A stretch of DNA of 64,000 nt from Asaia platycodi JCM 25414 (lineage in GTDB: Bacteria > Pseudomonadota > Alphaproteobacteria > Acetobacterales > Acetobacteraceae), in assembly GCF_000614545.1 (NCBI RefSeq), contig NZ_BAKW01000001.1:124001-188000 (forward strand), read 5' to 3'. The translations under genes and the position numbers were made by a program. The notes under the pieces are model-generated. The model had not been told where the DNA came from, searched no databases, and was given only the letters and a program-made list of their open reading frames with translations. Positions 48,132 to 57,609 of this stretch are shown here, in pieces (the first letter of the stretch is position 1; each line of letters opens with the position of its first letter).

Positions 48132-49074
48132 GCCTCTTCTTCCACTTTCATTGCGGCTTCCAGCGCGTGCCGAAGAGCCGACCACTCATTGGAAGAGAGG
48201 ATAACAGAAGGTCGTCTGGTGCGGCAGGCGCTCCATTCTCCCAGAATGACGAGGCATGCCTTGAGCGCAACGTGGCCCGGCTGGATGGCGCCTTGCCGTA
48301 GATCAGGTTGGCGAGAGGCTGGATCGCTTCATGGATCGCACGGGCTTTCGCCATGTCGCCACTTTCGACAGCGCTCCAGAGCCTGCACATCGAGCGCGGC
48401 AGTATGGCTGCAAGGCTGACGAGACTGCCTGTCGTGCCAATCGCAAAACAGGGGAGCAGATGCTCATCTCCTGAGGCCATGACCTGCACATGCGGTGCAA
48501 CCCGCGCGGCCAGTCTCCTGTGGCGGTCATAGGCATTCGTTTCCCAACTGCCCTCCTTGACGGCAACGATACCCGGCAGGCCGAGAAGCGTTTCGAGCAG
48601 GGGAAGGCTATAGGCCATGCCTCCGCTGCCGATTGATGACTGATACAGCATGACCGGCACTGTCGACGCAGCGCATATGGCCTGATGATGCGCGAGGATG
48701 GCCGCATCGTCCTGTGCCAGCGCCCATGAGAACGGAGGAAAGACCAGCAGGGCATCAGCCCCGGCATCAATCGCGTCCTGCACATGGAAACAGGCCTCTG
48801 TCGTCTCCTCGGCGAGGATCCCGCTCACGATCAGACGGTCGTTTCCAAGCGTCTCCCGTGCGACCTCTATGACCTGTTTTTTCTCTTCCCGGGTGAGAAG
48901 ATGGTTTTCGCCAGCGTGCCCGTTGCAGAGAATGCCCCTGATCCCGTCATCTGCCGTACAGCGACGCAGATGGGCGCGTAGCAAGGAGAATGCGATAAGC
49001 CCCGTCTCGTCGAAAGGAACGAGGGTGGCGGCATAGATCCCCCTGAAGTGCGAGGCCGTTTCGAAAGACGTCAT
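48128..49074 (-). CDS. DapA-family lyase/deaminase (copy 1), frame broken near 48270
   Basis: Class I aldolase-fold enzyme forming a Schiff base. Start MTSFETASHFRGIYAATLVP at 49074. Tyr144 (VMLYQSS) and Lys173 (IVAVKEGSW) are in place. The usual G-T-T-G-E loop is NGHAGE (51-56), so it is not a dihydrodipicolinate synthase and substrate contacts differ. The C-terminal frame shifts near 48270 to LKACLVILGEWSACR and ends at 48128 with ATGA overlap to the regulator. In hydroxyproline and related pathways, family members deaminate pyrroline-carboxylates made by a neighbouring FAD dehydrogenase trimer; here the trimer lies directly upstream, so a similar role is inferred. Confidence 0.82.
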
Positions 49075-49084
49075 GACGATCCTG

Positions 49085-50255
49085 TCAGGAGAGAGTGGGG
49101 GGCAGGGAACTGGTTTTTGTCGCTGGCGGGAGAGCGAAACGACAGGGGTCAAATGCCCTCAGGTCCGGATCACCCCCCAGGATACGATCTGCAAGGAGGC
49201 GGGCCATATACGGGCCGCTGGTAAAACCGGAATGGACCGAGCCAATGACAAACCGCGTGTCGTCCGGCCCCAGGGAGCCGATCAATGGCATGGCGTCGGG
49301 TGTCTCGGCCTCCTGGCCAAGCCATACCCTGAGCACCATCGCATTTCTAAGCGCGGGAATGACATGCTGGGCCAGCCTCACATTGCCTCGCAGGTTTTCG
49401 GGTATGACGCGCGTTCCGCCTGCTTCAAGCGTGCCCTCTCCCTGCCAGCCGCCGCCAATAAGCACACTTCCATTGGTGAATTGCTTGAGCGAGAGGAGAC
49501 CGTTGGCAATGCTGATGACGCTTCCCATCACTTCGCTCATGGGCTCGGTGACGACGAGCTGATTGAACAGACAGCGTATCGGGATGGCAAAACCCATCCA
49601 GTCGAGCATTTTCTCGAGCCAGGCTCCTCCGCTCGCCACGACGCGTGCGGCATGAACAGGATGGGCACGATCGCGAAGATGGATGGCATGATCGCCCCCG
49701 TTACCCGTTGCGATCTGCGCCACCTCGCCGTGCTCAAGCAGGGTGACACCCTCTCGCTCCAGAGCGCGTGCGTAGGCGGCTCCGACGCGATAGGACGGGA
49801 TATGGCCGTCAAGGGCGCATGACGCAGCGGCGCGCAGTCCCGGGTTCAGCCCCGGCTCTATTTCGACGGCTTTTCCGGCAGAAATAATCTCGATCGGTGC
49901 GCCTGCTTCCGACCTGACACGCGCCCGCGCCTGAGCAGCGCTTCTTCGGCTTCGGTGAAAGCCAGGGACAGTCCATGAGTGGAAACAGCGCCTACCGGCT
50001 CGCCAAGCCAGCGCGCCGCATCAAGCCACATCTCCCGTCCCTGATGGCATGGGGTATCAGTTGAGCCCGGGTCATATGCAAGGTCAGGGTGCCTGCGTTG
50101 ATCCCGGAAGCAGCGCGAAAGAGGGCCCCGCGTTCAATCAACGCCACCTTCATGCCAGCCTGGGCAAGGAACAATGCGGTTGTCGCGCCCATGACACCGG
50201 CGCCGATGATAGCCGCGTCATAGCGTTCATGCGCAGTCCCGATGGTCACGCTCAT
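49085..50255 (-). CDS. DAO-type FAD subunit (beta) of an amino acid/opine dehydrogenase, frame broken near 50030 and 49920
   Basis: Flavin subunit that oxidises the amine. N-terminus YDAAIIGAGVMGATTALFLA (GxGxxG) and ASGINAGTLTLH; after frame changes, LRAAASCALDGHIPSYRVG, TNGSVLIGGGWQGEGTLEAG and the end MPLIGSLGPDDTRFVIGSVH. Length after repair is about 385 residues, as for subunit B of opine oxidases and the beta subunit of D-hydroxyproline dehydrogenase. The start overlaps the alpha stop by 4 bases; ten bases separate it from dapA copy 1. About 40% of its interior lies in poorly phased frames, so exact break points are approximate. Confidence 0.8.
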
Positions 50256-51675
50256 AGCGGCGCCGCCTTTGGAAGCGGGATATCGTCGTAATCGAATTCT
50301 CCCGAGATCGCGCTCAATGGGAGCGGAAAAAACGGGGCGCGTACGGTAAATATCCCGGTGTCCTGAGGGGATATGCTGCCAGTCTCAATCAGGATCTGAC
50401 GCAGCCCGTCCTCGCAGGAACGCCCCTGACAGGGGCCCATGCCGCAGCGTGTCCACGCCTTGACCTGATTGACATCTCTTGCCCCTGCCGCGATGGCCTG
50501 GCGTGCAGCCGAGGCCATGACCTGTTCGCAGCGACACAGGATCGTCGCATCCGGTATGGCAAGAGCGCAGTCATGACCTGACCGCATCAAACGGCGCATC
50601 GTGACGGAAATCGCGGCTAGTTTTTGCAGGCGTCGAAGCGCCGGCGCCGCCAATGAGTCGAATCCAGCCTTGGTTATACGCCAGTATCGAGCGCGATAGC
50701 ATGGGCGGTGACAAGTCCTCTGAGCCGTGAAGCCTCCGCGCCCTCTATCCCGGCTGCATCGCCTGTCACATAGAGGTTAGTGATATCGGTGCGCCCCGCC
50801 GTATCGGTGACCGGTTTGAAGTAATCTCCTGACGGATCGTATTCATGCCGAGCTCCGGCTGCTCTCGAGAGGAGCGTTGTGGGCTTCAGGCCATCGCCAT
50901 AGGCCAGTATGCTGGCATTCACGGTCGAGGAGGATTTCCTGCGATCCTTGGGGCAGATTGTCACGAGAACCCCATCTTCCAGATTCTGGATATCCGAGAT
51001 GCGGGCATTATAATGGATAGGGATGCGGGCAGCGGTGATCTGCGCCATCCATCGTGTGGCCTCCAGCAGACGCCCGGCGTCGCGATACAATTTCGTACCG
51101 AGTTCGATCCATTCCCCCAGCCCTGCAGATGAGACAATGGCCGCGACTTTGCCGCCAAGCGCAAGCACCTGATGGGCGACCGAAAAGAGCAGCGGCCCGG
51201 ATCCAGCCAGGACGATACTTCGACCGGGGAGCGTCCCACCCCCTCTCAGGAGAATGCTTGCACCTGCAAGGCCGATAACCCGCGGTGTCGTCCAGCCCGG
51301 CGCAGGAAGGAAACGCTCAACAGCGCCATTGGCGATAACCAGTCGCTCGGCTCGGAGCTGAGCCATGCCATCAGGGCCAAGCAGATCGAGCTCAAATCGC
51401 CCCGTCAGCCCCCATATGCGCGTGGCACGACGATGGTCGACCCCGGAAGCAGCAAGATGCTTACGTATCCTGTCGCCCTTTTTCCGTTCCTGGTCCGCAC
51501 GGATTTTTTCTCTGGCATAGGGTGATGGAGCCCTGAAAACCTGTCCGCCTGCATCGGGCTGATCATCTATGAGCGTGACGGCAAACCCATGGCGAGAGAG
51601 TGCCACCGCGCAGGTGGTCCCGGAGACCCCGGCGCCTGCAACAGCGATATCGGGTCTGGGCTCAGAGGCGGTCAT
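50252..51675 (-). CDS. FAD/BFD-like 2Fe-2S subunit (alpha) of the same dehydrogenase, frame broken near 50685
   Basis: Start MTASEPRPDIAVAGAGVSG at 51675. FAD-binding motif GAGVSG, second dinucleotide site SIVLAGSGPLLFSVAHQ, and C-terminal FAD region LYVTGDAAGIEGAEASRLRG. The frame shifts near 50685, after which the BFD-like cluster domain appears: ILCRCEQVMASAARQ and WTRCGMGPCQGRSC, four cysteines. This is the alpha subunit of heterotrimeric opine or D-hydroxyproline dehydrogenases, passing electrons between subunits. Overlaps the gamma gene by 14 bases and beta by 4. Confidence 0.85.
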
Positions 51676-51925
51676 AGGGAAGAACCTGCATGTCGGTTTC
51701 AACAAAGGTGCGGCAGGCCTGTGCAAGCTTGCCATCAACGATGACACGGCACTCCTGACAAACACCCATGAAGCAAAAAGCCCCGCACGTACCACGCTGG
51801 CCCTGACCCGGCATTCGGCTCTGTCCAAGGGCGAGATATCCGGCCCTGATCAGCGCAGCGGTCAGAGGCTCCCCTTTATGGGCCTCGAGCTTCTTGCCCT
51901 TGAAAGTGAGACGCACCAGGGTCAC
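51662..51925 (-). CDS. 2Fe-2S ferredoxin-like subunit (gamma) of the dehydrogenase
   Basis: 87 residues starting at a GTG (51925). Ferredoxin-like domain VRLTFKGKKLEAHKGEPLTA, with cluster cysteines 51, 56, 59 and 71 (AFCFMGVCQECRVI ... AQACR). This is the small third subunit of the heterotrimeric opine oxidase and hydroxyproline dehydrogenase type. First gene of the minus operon; the divergent SBP gene starts 137 bases away and the GTATAC operator lies between. Confidence 0.9.
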   Translation of the reverse strand: MTLVRLTFKGKKLEAHKGEPLTAALIRAGYLALGQSRMPGQGQRGTCGAFCFMGVCQECRVIVDGKLAQACRTFVETDMQVLPYDRL

Positions 51926-51977
51926 GATATTTCCTTATCAGAACGTTTTGATAGAGAATCTCAGAAACGGGTTTATT

Positions 51978-52003
51978 ATCGTATACAAAGCGTATATTAC
52001 GAT
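51978..52003. promoter_or_regulatory. GTATAC operator between the divergent operons
   Basis: Imperfect inverted repeat ATCGTATAC-AAAGC-GTATATTACGAT between the gamma subunit and the first SBP gene. It shares GTATACAAA[G/T]CG[T/A]ATAT with the site at 61444. TTGTATACAA-like palindromes are typical for FCD-type GntR regulators, and such a gene lies in the minus operon. Confidence 0.65.
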
Positions 52004-52061
52004 TAGATGAGGGGCGGGGAATCCGCAAGAGCAAACTCGCATTGGGGCAGGAAATCATCTT

Positions 52062-52937
52062 ATGAGCAGCCTCAAGGACAAGGCAGCGCAGAGCGTCAGG
52101 GGCGATGCCGGGTTGAATAGGTGTCGTGCCTTGTTCAGGCGTGGCGTCGCTGCGCGCGCGGCTGTTTTCTTCCTGAGTCTCCTCGGGTCTTGTGCTTTTA
52201 GTCCCGGGCTGGCGCAGGCCCGTGATCTCGACGCGATACGTGCGAGCGGGCATCTGAATATAGGGGTGGAGCCCGGATTACCCCCATTGGCTGGTTATGA
52301 TGATCACAATCGCCTTGTGGGTTACGATCTCGATGTCGGCTCGTACCTCGCTCGCAAACTCGGGGTAGAGCCGCGCTTCGTCACGGTGACTTCAAGTGGG
52401 CGTATTCTCTATCTTCTGGCGGGTAAGGTGGATGTCGTGCTCGGCGGCCTGACACGGACCGCCGATCGTGAGGCCGTCATCGCGTTTTCCGCGCCTCTCT
52501 ATCGGGAGTCATTCGCGGCCATCATGCCGGGTTTTTCTCCGGTGCAGCATTTTGCCGATCTCGCTACGGGCCGTTTTCGTCTGGTTGAGGTGCGTGGCTC
52601 CACCGCCGTTTCCTTTATGCGGGCACAGGCGCCAAGAGCGGCAATGCTCGTTCTTGATACATATGAGGATGCGATGCGCGCCCTCGCTCAGGGCCGGGGG
52701 GACGCACTGGTCGATGTCATTGATTATGTCGGGCATCTTGTTCCCCAAGATCCCCGCTCCCCCTGGCGCATAGAGAGGGAGTTTGCGCCGCCGGCCGGAG
52801 AGGACGGTATTGGGATGAATCCGCGAGACCGCCAACTCATCGCAGAGGTCAACAGGATCATTGAGGCGATGCGCAGGAGTCGCGCATTGCGGTCCATCGA
52901 CAAGCGATGGTTCGGTGCGGATACGCATTCAGAATGA
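52062..52937 (+). CDS. Polar amino acid ABC transporter, periplasmic binding protein (system 1)
   Basis: About 291 residues; leader ARAAVFFLSLLGSCAFSPGLA after a basic N-terminus, then a family 3 solute-binding fold: GHLNIGVEPGLPPLAGYDDH, LVGYDLDVGSYLARKLGVEP, LLAGKVDVVLGGLTRTADRE and C-terminal NRIIEAMRRSRALRSIDKRW. Binds an amino acid or derivative. First gene of the plus operon, overlapping the first permease by ATGA. Confidence 0.9.
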   Translation: MSSLKDKAAQSVRGDAGLNRCRALFRRGVAARAAVFFLSLLGSCAFSPGLAQARDLDAIRASGHLNIGVEPGLPPLAGYDDHNRLVGYDLDVGSYLARKLGVEPRFVTVTSSGRILYLLAGKVDVVLGGLTRTADREAVIAFSAPLYRESFAAIMPGFSPVQHFADLATGRFRLVEVRGSTAVSFMRAQAPRAAMLVLDTYEDAMRALAQGRGDALVDVIDYVGHLVPQDPRSPWRIEREFAPPAGEDGIGMNPRDRQLIAEVNRIIEAMRRSRALRSIDKRWFGADTHSE

Positions 52938-53593
52938 GCGGCCTCGATTTTCATCCTGTCATGCTGAAGCTGCCTTTCCTGCTTGGAGGTGTTGGTACAA
53001 CAATGCTGCTCGCAGGCATTTCCTTTGCTCTGGGCCTGCTTCTGGCAGTGGTGCTGGTGATCATGCGCGTCGATGGGCGTGGTCCGGTGAAACGGCTGAG
53101 CGTTATTTACGGTACGGCCCTGACGAATACGCCGCAATTGTCGCAGATCTTTGCCCTGTTTTATTCATTGCCGTTATTCGGCATGACGGTATCGCCTTTC
53201 ATTTCCGTGCTGACGGGCATGGCGCTCAATGCTGCGGCATACCTCGCAGAAATTCTGGTAACTGGTCTGCGAACCGTTCCGCATGCTTATCATGACGCTG
53301 CGCTCACGCTTGGGATGAGCCGTTTCCAGATCTGGACCCGTGTTCTTCTTCCTCATGCCGGAAGGGCCATGTATCCGGCGCTTTCTAACCACTTCCAGAT
53401 CATGATCCTCGGCTCCTCGATGGCCTCCATTTTTGGCGTGGAGGATCTGACAGGGCGTGCCTACGATATTGGCACCTCAAGCTTTCGTATCGTCGAAGTA
53501 ATGAGCGTTACCGCAGGCCTTTATATCATCCTGTCCTTTGTCCTTGGGGGGCTTCTCGCGCTTTTCCATCACCTTGTGGAGCGCAGGGTCTGA
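52934..53593 (+). CDS. Amino acid ABC transporter permease (system 1, first)
   Basis: Membrane permease of the HisM/GlnP type. TTMLLAGISFALGLLLAVVL forms helix 1; the EAA loop is YHDAALTLGMSRFQIWTRVLLPHAGR. About 219 residues with five helices. The start at 52934 sits in an ATGA overlap with the SBP gene; the stop overlaps the next permease start. It forms a heterodimer with the next gene. Confidence 0.9.
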   Translation: MSGLDFHPVMLKLPFLLGGVGTTMLLAGISFALGLLLAVVLVIMRVDGRGPVKRLSVIYGTALTNTPQLSQIFALFYSLPLFGMTVSPFISVLTGMALNAAAYLAEILVTGLRTVPHAYHDAALTLGMSRFQIWTRVLLPHAGRAMYPALSNHFQIMILGSSMASIFGVEDLTGRAYDIGTSSFRIVEVMSVTAGLYIILSFVLGGLLALFHHLVERRV

Positions 53594-54242
53594 TGGTTTT
53601 TTCGGTCTATGATATCGCCCTTTTCGAACACGCTGTTCTGCGTACGGCCATTCTCTCACTGGCAGGCGGTTTGCTTGGGGTGGCTGGGGGTATCGCCCTG
53701 ACCGCCATGCGTTTGTCGACTGTGAGATGGCTCCCAGGCCTTGGGCTGGTCGGTGCAGCCTATGTGCAGATCATGCGTCGGATTCCCTTCATCGTGACGC
53801 TTTATGGCCTTTTCTTTCTCGCTGGTGCATTGGGTGCCGATATCGGGGCAATGGGAGTGGCAATAGGGGCCATTGGCCTGATCGCCTCGGCCTATCTCTC
53901 GGAAATCATCCTGGGCGGCATTCGTACTGTCGGCCCTGAGCAATTCGATTCCGCACTTGCTCTCGACCTTCCTGTCTGGGCGCGCTGGCGCCATGTGGTT
54001 CTGCCGCAAGCATGAGGGCCATTCTCCCGCCGGCAATTGGCTATCTCGTGCTCTTTATCAAGGACACGGCGCTGGCATCCCAGATTGGTGTTGTGGAACT
54101 CAGCCAGGCAGGTGTGATCCTTTCAAGTCGCGGCTTGCCAGCGACACCCGTCTTTATCGTCGTCCTCTCACTATACTTCGCCTTGTCCTATCCGCTGACG
54201 CGGCTGAGTCGTGCTCTGGAGAAGCGTCTTGCCCTATCTTGA
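53593..54242 (+). CDS. Amino acid ABC transporter permease (system 1, second), frame broken near 54010
   Basis: Second permease subunit. Helices LRTAILSLAGGLLGVAGGIA and IVTLYGLFFLAGALGADIG, EAA loop FDSALALDLPVWARWRHVVLPQA. The frame then shifts by one missing base and continues MRAILPPAIGYLVLFIKDTA and the last helix FIVVLSLYFALSYPL, ending at 54242. Repaired length about 216 residues, normal. Confidence 0.88.
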
Positions 54243-54970
54243 TGTAAGCAATGTTTCTGTTCGACAGGGTCGTAAGGAGATCCTTGGCAATGTGGGCTTT
54301 CAGGCCGGCCGCGGGGAAATCGTCAGCCTGATTGGGCCATCGGGTTCGGGCAAGACAACCATGCTGCGCGCCTTGATCGGGCTGCAGGGCGCTCAGTCGG
54401 GCACGGTTACCGTGGACGGACGCTGGATCGACCTCTCGGCGCCCAACGCTGCCGCCTCTTTGAGACACAAGGCTGCAATCGTGTTTCAGAATTTCGGTCT
54501 GTTCGATCACATGTCGGTCCTGCGTAACCTAACCCTGGCACCGACGCTTGTGCATAAGCGGCCTGGCGACGAAGCCGAAAAAGAGGCGCGAACGCTCCTT
54601 GAAAGGCTCGGAATCGAGGATAAGCCAAGCTGTCCCCGCGCGAACTCTCAGGGGGGCAGAAGCAGCGCGTAGCGATTGCCCGTGCCTGATGCAGCGCCCT
54701 GCCTTACTCCTGCTGGATGAGCCGACATCGGCTCTTGATCCGGCGCGTGTGCGCGAAGTCGGGCATCTGATGCAGGACCTGGCCGCTGAGGGCATGACAA
54801 TCATTCAGGTGTCACATGCCATGCAGGCTGTGCGTAGCCTGTCCAGCCGCATCATTCTTCTGCAAGAGGGAAGGGTGATCCATGCCGCTGACAGCGCTGA
54901 CGCCGCCACCCCCGATCATCCGATTGCGCGTTTCATGAATTCACAGGACGCCCAGGACAACATGGCCTGA
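54211..54970 (+). CDS. Amino acid ABC transporter ATPase (system 1), frame broken near 54625 and 54687
   Basis: Cytoplasmic ATPase. Walker A SLIGPSGSGKTTMLRALIGL, Q-loop IVFQNFGLFDHMS; then a short piece in a second frame with signature LSGGQKQRVAIARA; then in a third frame Walker B LLLLDEPTSALDPARV and the H-loop IQVSHAMQAVRS. Both breaks are single missing bases (for example CCCTG read as CCTG). Start GTG 54211 or TTG 54229, overlapping the permease. Repaired length about 250 residues. Confidence 0.9.
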
Positions 54971-55016
54971 CCGCTTCGGAGGTCGGGGGACATCATTTTC
55001 AATCGAGGGTAAAATC

Positions 55017-55906
55017 ATGAAATTTCGCGGCACTTATACGGTGATGATTACGCCTTTTGATCAAGAGGGGCAGGTGGATCTGTCTGTCCTGCGTCGTTTT
55101 ACCGAATGGCAGATTGCGCAGGGTATCGCTGGTCTGATTCCGCTTGGTTCAACGGGTGAATTTCTGTCCCTCACCGACGAGGAGCGTCATCTCGTTGCCC
55201 GTACCGTTATCGAGCAGGCAGATGGTCGCGTGCCCGTTCTGATCGGAACGGGTGCTGAAAACACGCATGATGTCATCCGATACAGCCGCGAGGCTGAAAC
55301 GCTGGGCGCAGATGGCGTCATGATCATCCCGCCATTTTATTCCACCCCGACCGATGACGAAATCTTCGCGCATTATCGCCTTGTTTCCGAGGCTATCGGC
55401 TTGCCGATCATGCTCTACAACAACCCGGCGACAGCCAATGTCGATCTGCGTCCCGAACTGGTCGCGCGGCTTTCGACCCTCGCGAATTGCCGCATGATCA
55501 AGGAATCGACAATGGATGTCACGCGTATACGCGACATCCAGCGCCTGTGCGGCGATGGCATGGCCGTCTTCGGCGGGATTATGGGATATGAGAGTTTCCT
55601 CGAAGGGGCAGTGGCTGGGTGGCCGTTGCCTCAAACGTCGCGCCGCACGCCATGAGCGAGATCTTCCGCCTTTGTGACGGATATCGCGACATCGCGCAGG
55701 CCAAAGCTCTCTATCATCGCTACCTTCCCCTGATCCAGCTTGTTGGCGGACAGGGGTATGTTGCGGGCAGCAAGGCGCTTCTGGGAATGATGGGTCTTGA
55801 AGTTGGTCTTCCCCGGGCGCCGCGTCTGCCCCTGCCGGAGGCGGCGCGTCTGAGGGCGGGCGAAATCGTGCGTGATCTCGATCTCAGGTTTGAGGACCCG
55901 ATCTAA
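55017..55906 (+). CDS. DapA-family enzyme (copy 2), frame broken near 55620
   Basis: Aldolase-fold lyase/synthase with the normal substrate loop GSTGE (44-48), Tyr134 (MLYNNPA) and Schiff-base Lys162 (MIKESTMD). A break near 55620 (GGGG read as GGG) moves to VAVASNVAPHAMSEIFRL, then ends LDLRFEDPI at 55906. Repaired length about 296 residues. Start ATG 55017 follows AGGGT. It is separate from copy 1 and more like general DapA/NanA/HypD-type enzymes. It lies between two amino acid transport systems, so it likely acts on an imine or keto-acid product of the fused dehydrogenase downstream rather than in lysine biosynthesis. Confidence 0.87.
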
Positions 55907-55907
55907 G

Positions 55908-56858
55908 ATGCGAGGGAAGGGACTGACTTGCGCGGCCCTTACTCTTTGGACGGCCACAGCCGGGGCGCCTCCCGGTTTTTCGTCAGATAGCGTCGCGAGA
56001 GATCGGGGCTCGGCCAAGAGTAGCGAAGTCGTGCCCGATCACGCGACCGCTCCGGACTATCGGGTTGAAGCTGATCACCCGAGCGGTGAGAGATCCTGCC
56101 CGATGCTTGACGGCCTCGTCAGGCCAGGTGAGTTGGCCCTAGCAACAAACCCCACATTGCCGCCACTCCAGTATGTGACGCCCTCCGGGGCTCTCGTCGG
56201 ATTGCGTGTTGAGCTCGGGAACGTCTTAGCGCGTCAGCTATGCTTGCGGTCGGTCTATCACCGGGCCTCCTTCGCCCAGCTCACGCTCGGGCTACTCGAA
56301 AAGCGCTGGGATGTCATCGACACCGGAATGTTTTTCACTCCGTATCGCGCAACGCTCATGACGATGGTGCCTACGAGCTACAGGCGATCAGTGTGTCGAT
56401 GCAGGTCGATGATACGCGCAAGATACGAGATATCGAGCACTCTCAGGGCGCTCCGTGGGGGTCGAGATGGGAGGCATGGAAGAAGCTCATGCCCGCGCCA
56501 CCGATGAATCTCTGCGGAAATCGGGGCGGGCAGGGCTCGATATCAAGACGTTCCAGAACGTTGGCATTGCTTTTGCTGCGCTACGGGCCGGACAGGTTGC
56601 TGCCGTCCTGTCGATAGACGCGGTTGCGCAGCGCAACGCAGATCAGGGCGGCGTGAAGCCTGTATTGCGCGGGTTGTTTCCGACGCCTGTCGCTCTAGCC
56701 TTTCGCGATCCCGGACTGGCACGTCTCGCGGCAACCGTGCTCGAACATATGCGCATGAATGGTGAGTTGCTTCGTCTGATGGCGCCCTACGGCGTCGCGC
56801 CGTTCAATCATGTGATCATGCGATCGGCCCCGATATGTCCGCCAGTAAAAGCCGGTAA
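55908..56858 (+). CDS. Amino acid ABC transporter binding protein (system 2), frame broken several times
   Basis: Family 3 solute-binding protein. N-terminus MRGKGLTCAALTLWTATAG is the leader; binding fold motifs NPTLPPLQYVTPSGALVGL, LLEKRWDVIDTGMFFTPYR, then in shifted frames YELQAISVSMQVDD and GLDIKTFQNVGIAFAALRAG, QVAAVLSIDAVAQRNAD. Breaks near 56370 and 56440 both fit one missing base. A third near 56830 would turn the apparent read-through into the permease into a normal end, DMSASKSR, with TAA at 56856-56858. Taken as a separate SBP gene. Starts two bases after copy 2 of dapA. Confidence 0.8.
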
Positions 56859-56868
56859 GGAACCCCTC

Positions 56869-57600
56869 ATGCAGGTCTGGAATTGGCAAGGTTTTTTCTC
56901 CTATCTCGAAAGCGGCTATCTTTTCCGTGGCGCACTGATCACGATAGGTATGACGCTGATAGCGATCATCCTTGGCTTTGTGCTTGGTCTTGTGCTGGCG
57001 CTGATGAAGCGCTCACCCGTTTTGTGGCTCTCGGCACCAGCGCGGCTTTATATCTGGTTTTTCAGAGGGACGCCGCTGCTTGTACAGCTGGTGGTTATTT
57101 ATGCCGGTCTGCCAAAGCTGGATATCCGCCTGAGCGTCTTGAGTTGCTCCATCATCGGGTTGACTCTCAACGAGGGAGCCTATCTTGCCGAGATCATCCG
57201 GGCGGGACTGAATGCAGTCCCCAAGGGGCAAATTGCTGCAGCGCGTGCCTTGGGCCTGAGCGAAAGGCAGATCGCCAGGACGGTCACATTTCCGCAGGCA
57301 TTCAGACTGATTATCCCGCCACTTGGCAACTCTGTTAACAGCCTGCTCAAGACAACGAGTGTTACTTCCGTGATTTCCATGGAGGAACTCATGCAGCGTG
57401 CACAGATCCTTGTGCAGGATCGGTTCATGGTGCTCGAGCTTTTCTCGGTGGCAGCCCTCTACTATCTGGCGATGACAACCGCCTGGGACGCCCTTCAAAG
57501 GCGCCTGGAAATCTATGCTGAGCGTCCGTACCGCCGGGAGAAGAGCGTGTCGGTAAGTCAGAAAGGCATTGCCATCGATCTCTCACAAGATGCTCGATAG
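56869..57600 (+). CDS. Amino acid ABC transporter permease (system 2)
   Basis: Single permease, probably acting as a homodimer. Start MQVWNWQGFFSYLESGYLFR at 56869 with GGA upstream. Helices LITIGMTLIAIILGFVLGLV, WFFRGTPLLVQLVVIYAGL, and EAA loop GQIAAARALGLSERQIARTV, LIIPPLGNSVNSLLKTTSV. The C-terminal tail after RRLEIYAERPYRREK is a hydrophilic extension. The frame upstream is open into the SBP gene, but see the rejected fusion. The ATPase partner lies at 60543. Confidence 0.88.
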   Translation: MQVWNWQGFFSYLESGYLFRGALITIGMTLIAIILGFVLGLVLALMKRSPVLWLSAPARLYIWFFRGTPLLVQLVVIYAGLPKLDIRLSVLSCSIIGLTLNEGAYLAEIIRAGLNAVPKGQIAAARALGLSERQIARTVTFPQAFRLIIPPLGNSVNSLLKTTSVTSVISMEELMQRAQILVQDRFMVLELFSVAALYYLAMTTAWDALQRRLEIYAERPYRREKSVSVSQKGIAIDLSQDAR

Positions 57601-57609
57601 GGGCATGCG

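Noticed and set aside
55908..57600. Apparent fusion of an ABC binding protein with its permease in one frame
   Set aside because: One missing base near 56830 explains it: the shifted frame ends DMSASKSR then TAA at 56856-56858, followed by GGA and the permease ATG at 56869. The same one-base-loss pattern occurs twice earlier in this gene.
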